Below are positions 22,541-33,963 of a DNA stretch of 64,000 bases, piece after piece; within the stretch, counting starts at the first letter, position 1, and each line of letters begins with the position of its first letter. Source of the DNA: Echinometra lucunter (taxonomy: Eukaryota; Echinodermata; Echinoidea; Camarodonta; Echinometridae); the NCBI GenBank assembly GCA_029962745.1, contig CM057154.1, forward strand, positions 19,844,857-19,908,856, given 5' to 3'. The notes under the pieces were generated by a model. The model ran no database searches. It was given only the letters and a program-made list of their open reading frames with translations, and was not told where the DNA came from. The position numbers were made by a program, and so were the translations under genes.

Positions 22541-22860
22541 CTCCTCTCTTCTGTCCTCATGCCCTTTCCTCGTCTTTCCCTTCTTTCCTTTTTCCCTCCT
22601 CCCTCCTCTTCTCATATACTCTTCTCTCTCTCTCTCTCTCTCCCCTCCACTCTCTCTCAGTGACTATTATTCTTCCCCCCTCCCCTCCCTCAAGCTCCTC
22701 CTTTCCTTTACTTCCTCCTTCTCTTCCCTTCCCCTCCCCTTACTCTGCTCCTTCTCTTCTTCTACATCTTCCCTTCTCCACTTTTTCTTCCTCCTCCATC
22801 CTCTTCCTTTCTGACTCCCTCATTTGTACCCCGGACCAGACCAGACCCCCCCCCATCTCT
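22541..22860. repeat. Pyrimidine-rich (CT) block
   Basis: About 320 bp of almost pure C/T on the plus strand, made of CTCCTCTTCC, CTCTCTCT and TTCCCCTCCCC words. It creates long Ser/Pro/Leu-rich frames (165 and 91 codons) that are composition artefacts. It ends in a C run and an A-rich stretch. Confidence 0.9.
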
Positions 22861-23257
22861 CTCTGAAAAAAAGGAAATAAAAAAAAGAAGATCATTTTCC
22901 TGAATTCAGATATTTATACCAACCCCTGTTTGATAGATGTACATTATAATGTAAGAGAAGTTAAGTGCTCTCTCTGTCATATTGTTTTTGCAGGGAGCTT
23001 AATGTTACTTGCGCCACAATGCTTTTACTCATCTTCAGGCATGCTGTTTGTAGCAGCACGTAATTATTAACAGAATGTTAAGTAAGCCATGACAGACATG
23101 ACATATTCCACCTGTCCTGCTACCAAAGTTTGTTCAAACTGTGAGCAGAACCTTGGAGTATTTCAGATTTGTTTTTTTCAAAATTTTGAGCATAAATTGA
23201 CTTTTTATCATTTTATTTGATTTTTTTATCTGAATCAAGCACTAGTAGTGTGTCGGT

Positions 23258-23278
23258 GGGGGGGGGGGGGGGGGGGGG
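23258..23278. repeat. Poly(dG) run, longest of many
   Basis: About 21 consecutive G. Other long G runs are at 3897-3910, 10667-10681, 14863-14882, 17303-17319, 29854-29869, 32936-32947, 33953-33969, 36465-36478, 47169-47178, 47525-47535, 49981-49995, 56753-56766 and 58701-58711. C runs are at 5957-5967, 6224-6233, 30601-30614, 48507-48518 and 63369-63379. The density is striking in AT-rich DNA. Sea urchins have a described protein, suGF1, that binds contiguous G strings; whether it acts here is unknown. Confidence 0.95.
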
Positions 23279-24880
23279 AGGTTGTCAACTGATATCAATC
23301 AGTTGTCACACTTGCATAGATCATCATCAACCTCCAAGACAATGGGGTTTTTTTTCCATGCATTTATAGAGCTATCCATTACTCTGCTTCTGTTACCAAA
23401 AGTGTACTTTGCATTTTTATTCTACTTTTTCACCACTGCTTGCAAATTCACTTGTCACCTTGGAGGTGAAAGGTGTTGTAATTTGACATTGATACACAGA
23501 CTTTAAAAATCGGTTCTCGAATTAAATGGAGGGGAGTAAATGCCTTTGACACCTGCCATTTTAATTTGATAGGGAAGTATTTAGCTTGATTTTGTATTTT
23601 TTTTGTGGTGGAGTCCTGCAATTTATAAATTGCAAGCATTGCAGAGTGCATGGGCAATTATGGAGCAGGATGGATGTGGTTTTCAAGAGTTAATGGAGGA
23701 GGATTGATTGAAAAAAGGCATTAAAGTTCCCATCAATTATCTTTTGAGGGTTGCTTTTGTACTCATAGGTTCTGGTAGTTCTAAATCTGTAATTCCTATT
23801 GAAAACCATTTAGTAGTTCTGGTAGCAAATAGGAGCTTGGAATCAACCTTTCGGAACATAGTTTGTATAAAGATACATGGAAAGCGTAGATTTTTGTGGT
23901 GGGTCCATATATTGTTGAAAGAAACCCCAAATCAACGACACATTGCAGTTCCACAGATGTTCATGCAAAATGTGGCACACGCTACTGTCCATTGAAATAC
24001 TGGCCGCAGAGAGGCATTTAGGTATATACATGTCTGCCTTACAGAGATGTAAATTCTTGTCCACCTCTCATTTGTGTAATGATTTACTTGAGGAGGAGGA
24101 TTTATCAACCACTCAGCATTATTTGTAATCCTAACTGCATGTATTTATCAAGAGAAAAACAAAATTTGACAAGAAATTATAGGCTGTCAAGCAGTGGGTT
24201 ACAGGACCACAGTGATGCTAGCAGTTCAGTTGTGCTGTATTTTGTACTGTTTTTCAGAGACATTACTTCAGGTTTCAAGTGAAATACTGTTTCACCTGAA
24301 TCGAAGTTAATACACTAGTAGGCTATAGGCCTACTCTTTTCCACTCATAATACTCCTTTTCAGACAAAAATACTGCAGAACTTGATGAAACTTTGGGATC
24401 TCTGCATCTCTGGGACCACTGGGAATTTTTACATTTTTTAGTCCCATCAGTCCAACATCCCATTAGGGCTGTAAGGCTTGCTGTAGTGTTAAGGTCAAGG
24501 TTAAGGTTAGACCAATGGAAGTTGGGTATCAAGAGAGTAATCTGTCTTACAGGAAAGTCTCCAGTGATGTGAATGGGTGGTATAACCCTTGCACCTCATC
24601 CTTGACCCTGCCTTTGACCCAACACAGTTTGGTTTTGCATCAGAGGAGGCAGACAGGTTTCCATGACAATATTCACACTTATGATCTTCATGTTTGTATG
24701 CATGTGCTACATGTATACTGTATGTATTATCAGGAATTTTGATGGATGTGCAGAGTGCTTTTTATCTTGAATGTGTACAGCCCTTTGGGCTGATATCATA
24801 CTAGGAATACATGTGTTTTCAGATCAGACACTTTTGTTTCACTTCAGCACTCCTGAGTACAGTGTAAATTAAAAGAGTAG
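23279..24880. other. Unassigned DNA
   Basis: Several frames of 60-95 codons occur (for example 23708-23995 plus and 23843-24064 minus). They overlap each other on opposite strands, lack recognisable domains and show no paired splice signals. I leave them uncalled. AAGGTCAAGGTTAAGG near 24491 is a short simple repeat. Confidence 0.45.
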
Positions 24881-25114
24881 GTTAATATTGCTCAATATTG
24901 CTCTTTTCTTCAGCATAATTATCCGACAAGGCAGAAAGAAAAAAATAACCTGTATATACCTAAGGTTAGGACAACCAAAGGAAAATTTTCAGTTTCGTAT
25001 GTCGGTAGTTCTTTGTGGAATGAACTACCCCTCACTGTGCGAACAAAGCCATCTGCATCATGTTTTAGAAAAACACTTGTAGAATACTTGTTAAGTTCAA
25101 GTCACACAATTTAG
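24881..25114 (+). pseudogene. C-terminal fragment of a non-LTR retrotransposon ORF2 (reverse transcriptase protein)
   Basis: A 77-codon open stretch follows an in-frame stop (24878-24880) and ends at TAG 25112-25114. It has no start codon, so an ATG-based search misses it and reports a different frame. It reads HNYPTRQ (from about 24914), then PKVRTTKGKFSVSY, then SLWNELPLTVRTKPSASCFR and finally KTLVEYLL. The order H-N-Y-x-T-R, then V-R-T-x-x-G-K-F-S, then L-W-N-x-L-P with a short helical tail is characteristic of the extreme C-terminus of CR1/L2/RTE-like LINE proteins. The catalytic domains are absent, because this is a 5'-truncated copy. The body of the product would have encoded endonuclease and reverse transcriptase for target-primed reverse transcription. 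The exact clade is uncertain. Confidence 0.75.
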
Positions 25115-25507
25115 GAGGGTGTTTGAGACACCTCTTTATGCTCTGATTATTTTTGTAGGAATTTGTAGACAATCTCTTATATGAATAACTATTAACTAAT
25201 ATCAAACTGCAAGATATTTCATATTTGATTAAGCAGCTATAAGTATTTGATACTGACCTTTTATCAATTTATTTGTATCATAGTTTTGTTTAAAGTAATC
25301 TGCTTCTTAAAAATTTCAAATCTATTTTGTGTAGCCATACAATGTATTCCAATGCTTTAAAGGTACCAGGCTCAATTAGCATTCATGCTATATTCTGGTT
25401 CCTTTTATCCTTTGATTGTATTCTATACATGTATCTGTATGTATCTTATATGTTTATTATTGGATAATAAATTTCAAGTTCAAGTTCAAGTTCAAGTTCA
25501 AGTTCAA
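25115..25507 (+). mobile_element. 3' untranslated region of the truncated LINE, with hexamer tail
   Basis: The sequence follows the ORF2 fragment and ends in a tandem hexamer (TTCAAG)n at about 25474-25507, preceded by GGATAATAAAT. Short terminal tandem repeats in place of poly-A are a known feature of CR1/L2-type LINE ends. Taken with the ORF fragment, the insertion spans at least 24881-25507. No flanking duplication was identified. Confidence 0.65.
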
Positions 25508-26984
25508 AATTCTTGGAGCTTTCTCATTCTCTTGAAGTCAGTTTGGAAGAAAGTCATATACTGTATTAAGCAATATAGTCAGATTTGACAAGATTACCGG
25601 ATCAGATTGACACCAGCTAGATTCTAATCAAAATTTACACAATTCTAGTACAAAAATGAATAGAATTCCAGTAACTTATGTAACATAGACATTTTTTTTA
25701 CTAAAATGGTGACAAATCTGACTAGAACAGTACTAGTCAGTCAAATTTGACTAGATTTGTTTTAGAGTGATAGTAGAAATGTCTCCTGAAATGGTTGCTC
25801 TTCAAAAGTTCTCATTTTCCAAATATGGGGAAATTTCTTTTGATGCACTACAATGTACATCATCATCCTTTTCATACTGCTTACAGTTTCTTTTACATGG
25901 CCAATACCCTGGTACTCAAAGTTTTGAAGCATGGGTAGATCATATCCTCTTTTGATTGATAAGCACAAATGTTTCTGACTTCAGTCTGCAATACGAACCA
26001 GTGGTTCATTTCTCAAGTGAAACAAAATCTTGGTGTTAATTGTTATCACTCCTGTGAAAGCTCGTTTGGCTGGAATTCTCTTGAAAGAAATGCTCAATGT
26101 CTTAGCAATAATCATTCCTTGTGGAAAATGTGTAGACTGATTGATTCCGAGGACTGCCATGTAGTGAAGCATAAAGTAACACAAATCCACCTGCCAAATA
26201 TCGTCACGGACCCATTGATCATCTTTTTTCTTCCTTTTGTCACATGTTTGTCACATTTCTAGGTATTGATGACAAGACGTTGCAAGTGCCAAGTTTCTTC
26301 ATCTTTTCTTGCAGGTTTTTATTTTGAAATTACTTATGGGGAAAACAGAGACGTAGACATTTTTAGAACACATTTGCAGGATATTGTTTGAACTTTCACT
26401 TTTACTTAATTTTTTAGTTTTTCTTTCTGGACATTTGTGAAGAAAAGCTTTCATATCTCTCCATCTAAGTATTTAATGTTCTGGAGAGACTGTCAATGTA
26501 GAGGTGAACTTTATGACAGCACTTGTGATGCTTTTGGAAATGCATTATGTTTTTGTGCAACATTTCCAACATTTCAGCAATTTGTTTGAATATCTTCAAA
26601 AGTTTTATGCATCTTTGGACAATTTTTTTTTAAATTTTCACTTCTGGGCCATTACATTTCTGTGCTTTTAACAGATTAGAGAATTGATAAACTGTGACAT
26701 TTCTGGAATAAAGTTATGGATACGAAATTTATACCCTAATTGACAGCCTCGGCTCAACAAGTTATTTTGCATCTGTGCTGTGCCCAGGCATATGAATGCC
26801 ATCCGTTTCTTGATAAGGTCACATTTGGAAGTACATGAGCAGAAGGTGAACTTAGTTTGCTGCATGTACTTTGCTTAAATGAGTCATGTTTCACATATAT
26901 GAGCACAGAAAAAGAAAATAGTCTGAACTGATTTATATGAAGGTTGGATAATCCATTTCCTATCCAAAATGTGCTCATTAGTTG
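25508..26984. other. Unassigned DNA, with a split copy of dispersed repeat R1
   Basis: The R1 landmarks GGAGCTTTCTCATT (about 25516) and AAATGTCTCCTGAAA (about 25778) are separated by about 200 bp that contains ACTAGTCAGTC and TTTGACTAG words, probably an insertion. From 25800 to 26984 I see no repeat or exon. Frames on the two strands overlap and have no recognised motif. Confidence 0.4.
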
Positions 26985-28290
26985 CTGTTACCATTCTACC
27001 TAGATGTAAATGTTTGGGATTTCATTAAAAAATATACTCAATTTGTCTCTTTCACTGTTTCTGCCTGTAGGGTGGAGTCTTTTCACATCCAAAAGATGCT
27101 CACTTTGTCTCTGTTACCATTTCTACCTGTACTGTCGGTTGGAGAATGTTCATATCACAGAGGTGCCCACTTGTCTCTATCGTAATTCCTTCCTGTAGGT
27201 TGGAGATTTCATACCCTAAAGGTGCTTACTTTGTCTCTAATGTCATTTTCTGCTGCATGTATATATATATATAGGCTGGAATTTTTGTTTGAAAGGGGCT
27301 TAATCTGTCTCTAGTCTCTCTATCACCATTTCCACCTATAGGTTGGAGACTTTGCGTACCTCTAAGGCACCCCCACTCTGTTTCTATCCCCATTTCCACC
27401 ATAGGTCGGAGACTTTTAAAGTTATAACAGTGCTCACTCTGATTTTTTCCCCTATAGGTTTGAGACTTCATATCGAGAAGGTGTTCACTCTTTTCTTTAT
27501 CGCTATTTCCGCATGTAGGTTGGAGACTGACTCCCCATCTCCCAAAAGGTCTATTGCCATTTCCACCCGTAGGTTGAACACTTTCAATAACCCATAGTCA
27601 CTTGTTCTCTATTGCCATTTCTTCCTGTAGGTTGGAGACTCTAAATATCGCAAAGGTGCTCACTTTGTCTCTCCTTCCATTCTCTGCTGCATGTATAGGC
27701 TGGAAACTTTTTAAAAGGGGCTTACTCCATCTCTGTTCTCTCACCATTTCCACCTATAAGATTTGGAGACTTTTCGTAATGAAACAGTGCTCACTCTATC
27801 ATTGGTCTTCCTATAGGTTTGAGACTTCATATATGGAGAAGGTGCTCTTTCTTTGTCTATCACCATTTCTGCTTGTACATGTAGGTTGGAGACTTTCCAT
27901 ATCCCAGAGGTGTTGTGGATCAGTGGATAAGTCTCCGGACTTTGAACCACAGGGTCCGGGGTTCAAATCCCACCGCAGCACTCGCGTCCTTTGGCAGGAC
28001 ATTTATCTACATTTGTCACTCTCCACCCAGGTGTAGTAAATGGGTACCCGGTAGGAAGAAATTCCTTGAATGCTCGAGTGCCTGATCAGGGTAGCCGTGC
28101 TAAAGCCGGGGAAATGATATGCAGCGCTTAGAAACATTTGTATTAAGCACTATATAAATGTTGCATATTATTATTGTTGTTATTATTATTATTATTTCTG
28201 CTTATAAATTGGAGACTTTCTACATCCCAAGTTTTCAACCCATAGGTTGCAGACTTTTCAAGCTAAAGGTTCTTATCTTGCCTCCTTCCC
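26985..28290. repeat. Degenerate ~63 bp minisatellite
   Basis: The landmark GTAGGTTGGAGACTTT recurs near 27071, 27139, 27199, 27275, 27342, 27405, 27458, 27519, 27572, 27631, 27698, 27762, 27816 and 27885, so spacing is about 53-76 bp. Each unit also has GGTGCTCACTTTGTCTCTA and CACCATTTC(T/C)(G/A)CCT. The array resumes after a SINE insertion at 27909-28196. Reading frames of 81-144 codons across it are the repeat, not proteins. Confidence 0.9.
27909..28196 (+). mobile_element. tRNA-derived SINE, well preserved
   Basis: A polymerase III A box (TGGATCAGTGG, 27916-27926) and B box (GGTTCAAATCC, 27960-27970) lie in a tRNA-like head. Then comes a unique body (TTTGGCAGGACATTTATCTAC, GTAAATGGGTACCCGGTAGG, CCGGGGAAATGATATGCAGC) and a tail of ATTATT repeats. 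The 34-bp spacing of the boxes is tRNA-like. It sits inside the minisatellite. Relatives in the window are at 5633 (plus), and on the minus strand at 35612 and 52780. Confidence 0.9.
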
Positions 28291-29017
28291 CTTTCCAGTG
28301 GTTGAGGTTTTGACCTAGATATCATTCTTATGTCTTGTGTCCTGTTTTAAAAGTGTAATTTATTCAAAATGGAAGAGAAATAGAGCCACACTTGCCCTCT
28401 GAATCTGCCCTCAAAGTGAATTCCACCAGAGCACTGTTTTTCTTATTGATTTTGCATCTGCAATGATTTGCTGTATGTGTATTGTGCTGTCAGCTCATAA
28501 CAAGTAGGGACACCCCTCCAGACAACTTATGAGTGTTCACCAAGTACATTTGCATAATGTAGTATGCATAAATTAAATGATTTTTAAAAAAGTTTGTAGC
28601 ATCATGAGGGTTAAGGAAAATGGGAGATCTGTCATAAGACACTTAAAATAGATAGTGTAAAGCTTAAATGCTGCACTTGAAGTATATGTATGTAATACCA
28701 TGATGGAGGGATATTACTAACATTGCTCATCACAAGTTGTATCATACCATAAATATATCAAAGGTCTAGTGCAACTAAGGGCTATCGGCATTTTTGACAA
28801 TTTTGATAAATCTTGAAATAAAGATTTGTTGCACTGACACACTGCAGTTCAAAGCAGATAGCCATATCTATTTTGGGTGATACTCAGCTGTAGCACAGTT
28901 TGTTGTAGAAACCATTGTTACGATGGGTTCCTGGTCTATACTGGATCATTTTAATTTCGAAATCTCATTTTAAAAAAAACGCAGACAGCCCTTTGTTGCA
29001 CTAAACCCTCGATATGG
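28291..29017. other. Unassigned DNA
   Basis: AT-rich with no exon or repeat I can name. The words TAGTGCAACTAAGG (28769) and GTTGCACTAAACCCT (28994) are inverted, so a decayed element of about 240 bp may lie at 28757-29010. Confidence 0.4.
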
Positions 29018-29235
29018 TAAATGAATAAATGAATAGATTATTTAATAGTTAAATAAATTGATAAATGAATGAACAGATAAATAAGTGAAATAAATTAGTA
29101 GATGAAGAGATAAAATATGTAAATACATAAACAATAATTGAATTAATAAATAGATAAATAAATGAATAATAACACAAATAAACAAATAAATGAATCAATA
29201 TATAAATATATGAATACATGAATAAACAAATAGAT
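29018..29235. repeat. (AATA/AATG)n microsatellite
   Basis: About 220 bp of AAATGAATAAAT, GATAAATAAATGAATAA and similar words. Confidence 0.9.
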
Positions 29236-29445
29236 ATACTTAAATATTTTCAATCTAGATAAAATCTGTTTAGAGCGAGAAGAGTATTAACTAATATGCT
29301 TTAAAAAAAAGATAAACATCCTGCTGGTTCTCAAACAGACAAGTTCTGTGGTTGCTTTGGATTGATCTCTGACACTTGTGCTGCAAGGTGCTCATTTAAT
29401 ACTTTATTTCATGATATATTTATTTTTTCTTCTTCTTTATTGCAG

Positions 29446-29512
29446 GACTGATATCAGCCACACCTACAGAATCTAATGTAGTAGCAGATTGTCATGTGTT
29501 GTGGATTTAGTG
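29446..29512 (+). other. Candidate 67 bp exon
   Basis: A strong pyrimidine tract (TTTTTTCTTCTTCTTTATTGCAG, 29423-29445) is followed by 67 bp and a near-consensus donor (TG|GTAAGTTA at 29513). The body does not look repetitive. Two frames stop early. The third is open for 20 codons (LISATPTES...) and then meets TAG just before the donor. It could be an untranslated or alternative exon, or a last coding segment. It is the best paired splice signal that I found, but transcript data are needed. The 105-codon hydrophobic frame starting inside it at 29494 runs through the donor into T-rich DNA and is not credible. Confidence 0.3.
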
Positions 29513-30890
29513 GTAAGTTAAGGATTTCAATCATTGCTCTGCTTTTCCGTATGCTCTTCTTGTGGTACTTCACCCCTTTTTCAGGTCATTTTCATCGCCA
29601 TCCTTTCTTCTGCACGTTTGTATATGTAGTTGTCATCATCCTCGTCACTGCAATTTTGTTAATTCTGAGGGAGCAATGTTTCAGTTTGCTGTATGAGATC
29701 CTCATAATCATTGTGAAATTCTATTTTCTTGCTTCACTGGAGCTCTTCTCTTTTAAATTTTTATTTTTATTTTTAGACTATCAGAGATTTTTAAAAGCTT
29801 TTAAGAGCTAAATAGCAAACTGCTCCCACATTTTTGTAAGCCTTTTTTTTTTTGGGGGGGGGGGGGGGGACTGATTAACATCATTGCAGTCATCGTTCTA
29901 GGCACTGTCCCTCTCTTAACTCCACTTTTCACCGCACACAGACCACCATCATCAACCAGTCCTTGCCATCACCACTTTTGCTGCTCTTTAACACTGAATT
30001 GCCTTTGATAATTTGCTCTAAAGATCACCTTAGAAAAGTTTGAGAGGCTCAAGATCCTTCAATCCATTCCTCCTTTCCTCTTACGTCACTCATAAGTCTC
30101 TGACCTTTTTGTTTCCTTATCCCTTTCAACTTCACATGACTTTCATGAGCAAGAACCTGATATGCCACTCACTGGGAGAGAAGCCTGCATGCGGCTTGCA
30201 ATTTACGTAAGCAAATCCTGCTCGAGCGGGCCCTAAACGTGATTAGGAACGTAAACTTGGTTTTCTCGAACCGTATCTTCAATATGCATGAGTGTCACTT
30301 TCGGTATATGCGTAGGAATCGTCTCTCGTCCATTTGCATTGATCTCTAAATGTGTAACTTTTTCTTGAATAGTTGTGGAATAAATTGTCCTGTTGATGGA
30401 AGCCGTGGTGATGGGCTGTTGAAGTCACTGTCCTGATATCTGATTTTTGGTGGCGTAATTTGTTTTCAGGCTGCATTGTGGCATGGCAATCATGAGGTGG
30501 TATATCTAGAGGTGCAGATTTAGAACATGGATTCTTTGACTGGATGGGGGAGGCTAGGGCACAAGTATGTGTCCACAATCTCAGACAAGCCCCCCTCACT
30601 CCCCCCCCCCCCCCACCAAATCCTGACCATAACATTAACAAAATGTTATCACAGGTTTTTAGAGCCATGATTAAATGTTACATCTATAAAAAAAAAAAAA
30701 AAAGTGCGTAATGTCCAGCTGTGGAATGGGGTGCATATCGTTGGTGGGCAGTTCTGGGATGGTGGCATGTTTGTATCAAGTATTACCAGGTTTTTACCAT
30801 ATGGGGGAGGGGGGGTGATAATCTGCTATCCTTAACAAACACAGATGCATTTTAAAAAAAAAATAAAAAATTCCCAACTCGAGAATGCTG
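29513..30890. other. Unassigned DNA with G/C runs
   Basis: Contains G16 at 29854-29869, C14 at 30601-30614 and a G-rich patch near 30804-30816. No exon or RNA gene recognised. A 129-codon minus-strand frame (30279-30668) includes translated homopolymer (poly-Gly) and is not supported. Confidence 0.45.
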
Positions 30891-30896
30891 TTAGAT

Positions 30897-31300
30897 GCGT
30901 CTCCATCAGCTTTGGCTTGAGGAACAGCCCATTATTCTTGGATCTCGCGTATTAGCTTGAACTCTGCTGAAGCATGCAGTCATGTCTACATCAGCCTGAG
31001 CTGATTGCAATCTAGTTCAAGCTGTAGCCCACTGTTGGCACTCTATGCATGATGGAATGGATAAGCCAGCTCCTGAAGCTCGATCTGATGAGGACGTGTC
31101 AAAAATAGCCTGCTATTTTGCGAATTAGCAAGCTATTCTGCAAAAAGTCCAAGATTTGGGAGAATTTAGTTTTCAAGTGAAAATATTGGGCTCATTCTGT
31201 CTCCATCTGAGAATGCGCTTGCTATTCTCTGATATGGCTAATTCATGGCATCAGAAATAGCGGGCTGTTCTTCAAGCTTGCGCTGATAAACACACACCTA
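30897..31300. mobile_element. ~400 bp inverted-repeat element
   Basis: ATCAGCTTTGGCTTGAGGAA with CAGCCCATTATT (30905-30935) pairs with AATAGCGGGCTG and TTCTTCAAGCTTGCGCTGAT (about 31256-31287) in inverted orientation. Smaller inverted words (AGCTTGAAC/GTTCAAGCT near 30955 and 31016) lie inside. The end points are approximate. Confidence 0.6.
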
Positions 31301-31828
31301 CTGACTAGCGGGTTGATTTAATCATGAAGGAGTTGTCAGTTTAAAAATCAAAATAGAATTTCACATGTCCAACAAGGTAAATGCGGTTGAAATGCTTGTA
31401 ATTGCAAATAGACCACACATGGCAGCGCCAAATGCCTGTATGCCTCTTTAATTGGTGATGACAGAAAAGCTTTTAGAGAGATTTTCATGGATTTTTGTCG
31501 GTAAATTTCAAAATATCAAGGTAATGTTGCAATATGTTGAAAAGGAAAAAAAAATAACAATGTAACAGTACACTGGAAGCTTACATGTAAAAAACACCGT
31601 TGTTTTTCATGGAATTGTATTTCTTAGAGCTATTTCATCCACTGTTTTTTTTGTCCACACAAATTATGTTTCTCTGGAAATCATTGCCTGCTATTATGCA
31701 CTGCATTTAAAAAATTAATCAGGGAAACTTCTCTATAAGAAATTTTGCTCTGTGTAAAATTTAATTCTCTTGAGGATGATGGTTATTTACATTCCAATAT
31801 GTTTTTCATGCCTTTCATTATGTAACTG

Positions 31829-32510
31829 TAGGTAGCATGTTGCTTCTATCCTTTCTATGCCTTTTTTGGGTGACGTTTATTCCGAAGGTTCATTATTCCG
31901 AAGGTTCGTTATTTCGAAGGTTCGTTTTTCCGAAGGTTCAAAACATGCAAATTGTAGGTAGCATGTTGCTTCTATCCTTTCTATGCGTTTTTTGGGTGAC
32001 GTTTATTCCGAAGGTTCGTTATTCCGAAGGTTCGTTACTTCGAAGGTTCGTTTTTCCGAAAGTTCTAAACACGCAAATTGCGTATACCTAGATGTTTGTT
32101 AGTCCGAAAATGAAAAAGGGTTCGTTAATCCGAACATTTGTGGCATTATTCTGAAGGTTCGTTAGTCCGATATTAAAACAAGGTTTGTTATTCCGAAGGT
32201 TCGATAGTCCAAAAATGAAATAAGGTTCGTTATTCCAAAGATTTGATAGTCGGAAAATGAAATAAGGTTCATTAGTCCGAAAATAACTAACAAACAAACA
32301 AACTTTATTTCAGTTTCGGACTAACGAACCTTCGGAATAATGAACCTTATTTCATTTTCGGATTAACGAACCTTCGTAATAACAAACCTTATTTCATTTT
32401 CGGAATAACGAACCTTCGGAATAACGAACCTTCGGACTAACGAACCTTCAGACTAACGAACCCTCGGAATAAATGAACCTTCGGAATAACGAAATGTAGC
32501 CCCTTTTTTC
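31829..32510. repeat. TTCGGAATAACGAACC array, palindromic, locus 1
   Basis: The left half (31877-32290) repeats GGTTCGTTATTCCGAA, GGTTCGTTAGTCCGAA and AATGAAATAAGG on the plus strand. From about 32300 the same words run in reverse complement, so the array is a large inverted repeat with its centre near 32285-32310 (AACAAACAAACAAAC). At the left edge a ~127 bp unit starting GTAGGTAGCATGTTGCTTC is duplicated (31829 and 31956). A second, smaller locus is at 43171-43460. Confidence 0.9.
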
Positions 32511-33587
32511 CCCCTGTTGAATAAGAATATTTTAGTCAGTATCCTTTTTTCCCCAATGCAAATATATTGAATTCCCAGAGGTTGAGACCAAGGAACATGA
32601 ACTGCAATTTAAGAGGAGCAGGTTGCATTTATCATTTTAATGAGCACGTTCAATGTTGCTTGGCATCGCACCTTTAGAAATTCAAGATTTCTGAAGACAC
32701 TTTGTCATGAGATCCGTTACGGAGAGAGTTTGCTTACATCATTATTACCCTACTCACACTATCGATACTGGCAACAGACAGACTTTAGATCAAACTAAAA
32801 TGATCAAATTTCACGTAATTGTGAACCAATGTACAGTGAACCAGCATCAAATAGTCTTTTACTGAGTCCATACAAGCTCCCCACTAGCCTCCAATGTTCA
32901 TGCAATGCTAGGGCTGGATCCAGAATTTTTTAAAAGGGGGGGGGGGGCGGGTTGACTTTTTCAGGTGTCAGTTTTACCCCCCAAAAGGGTCCTTGGCATT
33001 TTCACCCCATGGGGGTGGGCCACGGCTGATTCGGCCACCCCCTGGTTCTGCCCCTGAATGTAGTGCAGGATCTTTCAGGAATATATTGGTGACCAGAACC
33101 TGGTAAATTTAGAAATAGATTAAAATCAAAACAGGTTTATAATGATAAGTCAAAATTCATATGGAGCTTATTAGAATATTCTCTCAGCACTTTACATGAT
33201 ACAAATATAACTACTGCATGCACCTACTGAATTAATAAATTAATGAAATAATGAAGCCATTTTACTTTGATACCCAAGTAAAATGCTGAATAAAAAATAG
33301 AAAATCAATATCCCATGCATTGCATTAAATTTACCCCCCCCCCATTCACTAATTATTATTGGTTGCCGTGGAGTGTGAGGAGGGATGTGACCGGGGCTTT
33401 GACCGGGGTATAACTTTGCTCAATTCAGTCACAACAGTATGAAGCCATATAGGCTTTGAAAGAGCATCTTGTTTCCTGTTTAAAGTGATTACGATGGAGA
33501 ATCGCTCATGGACAGAAGAAATGTCACATGACGAGAGGAGGATGGATTTAAAGAGCTGGTAGAATTCTTTCAAAGGAAAAAAAAAAA
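32511..33587. other. Unassigned DNA
   Basis: A patch at 32920-33058 with G12, CCCCCCAAAA and GGGGGTGGGCC words looks like a dispersed GC-rich repeat. A 74-codon minus-strand frame at 33349-33573 has no recognised domain. No exon called. Confidence 0.4.
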
Positions 33588-33790
33588 GTGAGCTTTCTCA
33601 TATTTTAATGTCAGCTTGAAAGAATATTGTATAAGAAATTTCCTCTGAAAAATTTGCTCTTCAAATGCTATTTTATTTGGAATATGATGAGAAAAACACC
33701 GTAAATGTCAAGTTCAGACCAAACGTTCTCACCGCTTGTGTGTGTACATGTAGCCCCATAAAAATACACATCATACATGTACATATTTCT
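33588..33790 (+). repeat. Dispersed repeat family R1, copy 2
   Basis: GTGAGCTTTCTCAT at 33588, AATTTCCTCTGAAAAATTTG at about 33637, CTCTTCAAATGCT, then TATTTCTTTGTGT. These match the 53705 copy in the same order. Confidence 0.6.
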
Positions 33791-33963
33791 TTGTGTAAAA
33801 TGTGGCTTTCAGCAAAGTAGAGTCCCATTTATTATCATTTGTTATGGTTCCAAATCCTCACATTTTAGACAGTGATATCATACATGTATTTAGGTGATCA
33901 ACATCTCGTTCTTGGTTCCAGGCGGTCTATTTCACAATGTAATTGATTGACCGGGGGGGGGGG

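Noticed and set aside
22369..22866. 165-codon Ser/Pro-rich frame
   Set aside because: Low-complexity pyrimidine block; no domain.
27909..27985. A functional tRNA gene
   Set aside because: It has A and B boxes, but the acceptor stem does not close and a SINE body and tail follow; it is a SINE head.
27343..28036. Repeated RLET-containing frames that might suggest a repeat protein
   Set aside because: They are the ~63 bp minisatellite, whose period is not a multiple of three on average, so frames shift between units.
26985..28290. CRISPR-like array
   Set aside because: Units are degenerate, spacing is variable and there are no unique spacers; context is eukaryotic. The same reasoning excludes the arrays at 49921-51540 and 56913-58250.
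29494..29811. 105-codon hydrophobic frame, possible membrane protein
   Set aside because: T-rich DNA yields Phe/Leu/Ile frames; the frame crosses a strong splice donor and has no recognised family features.
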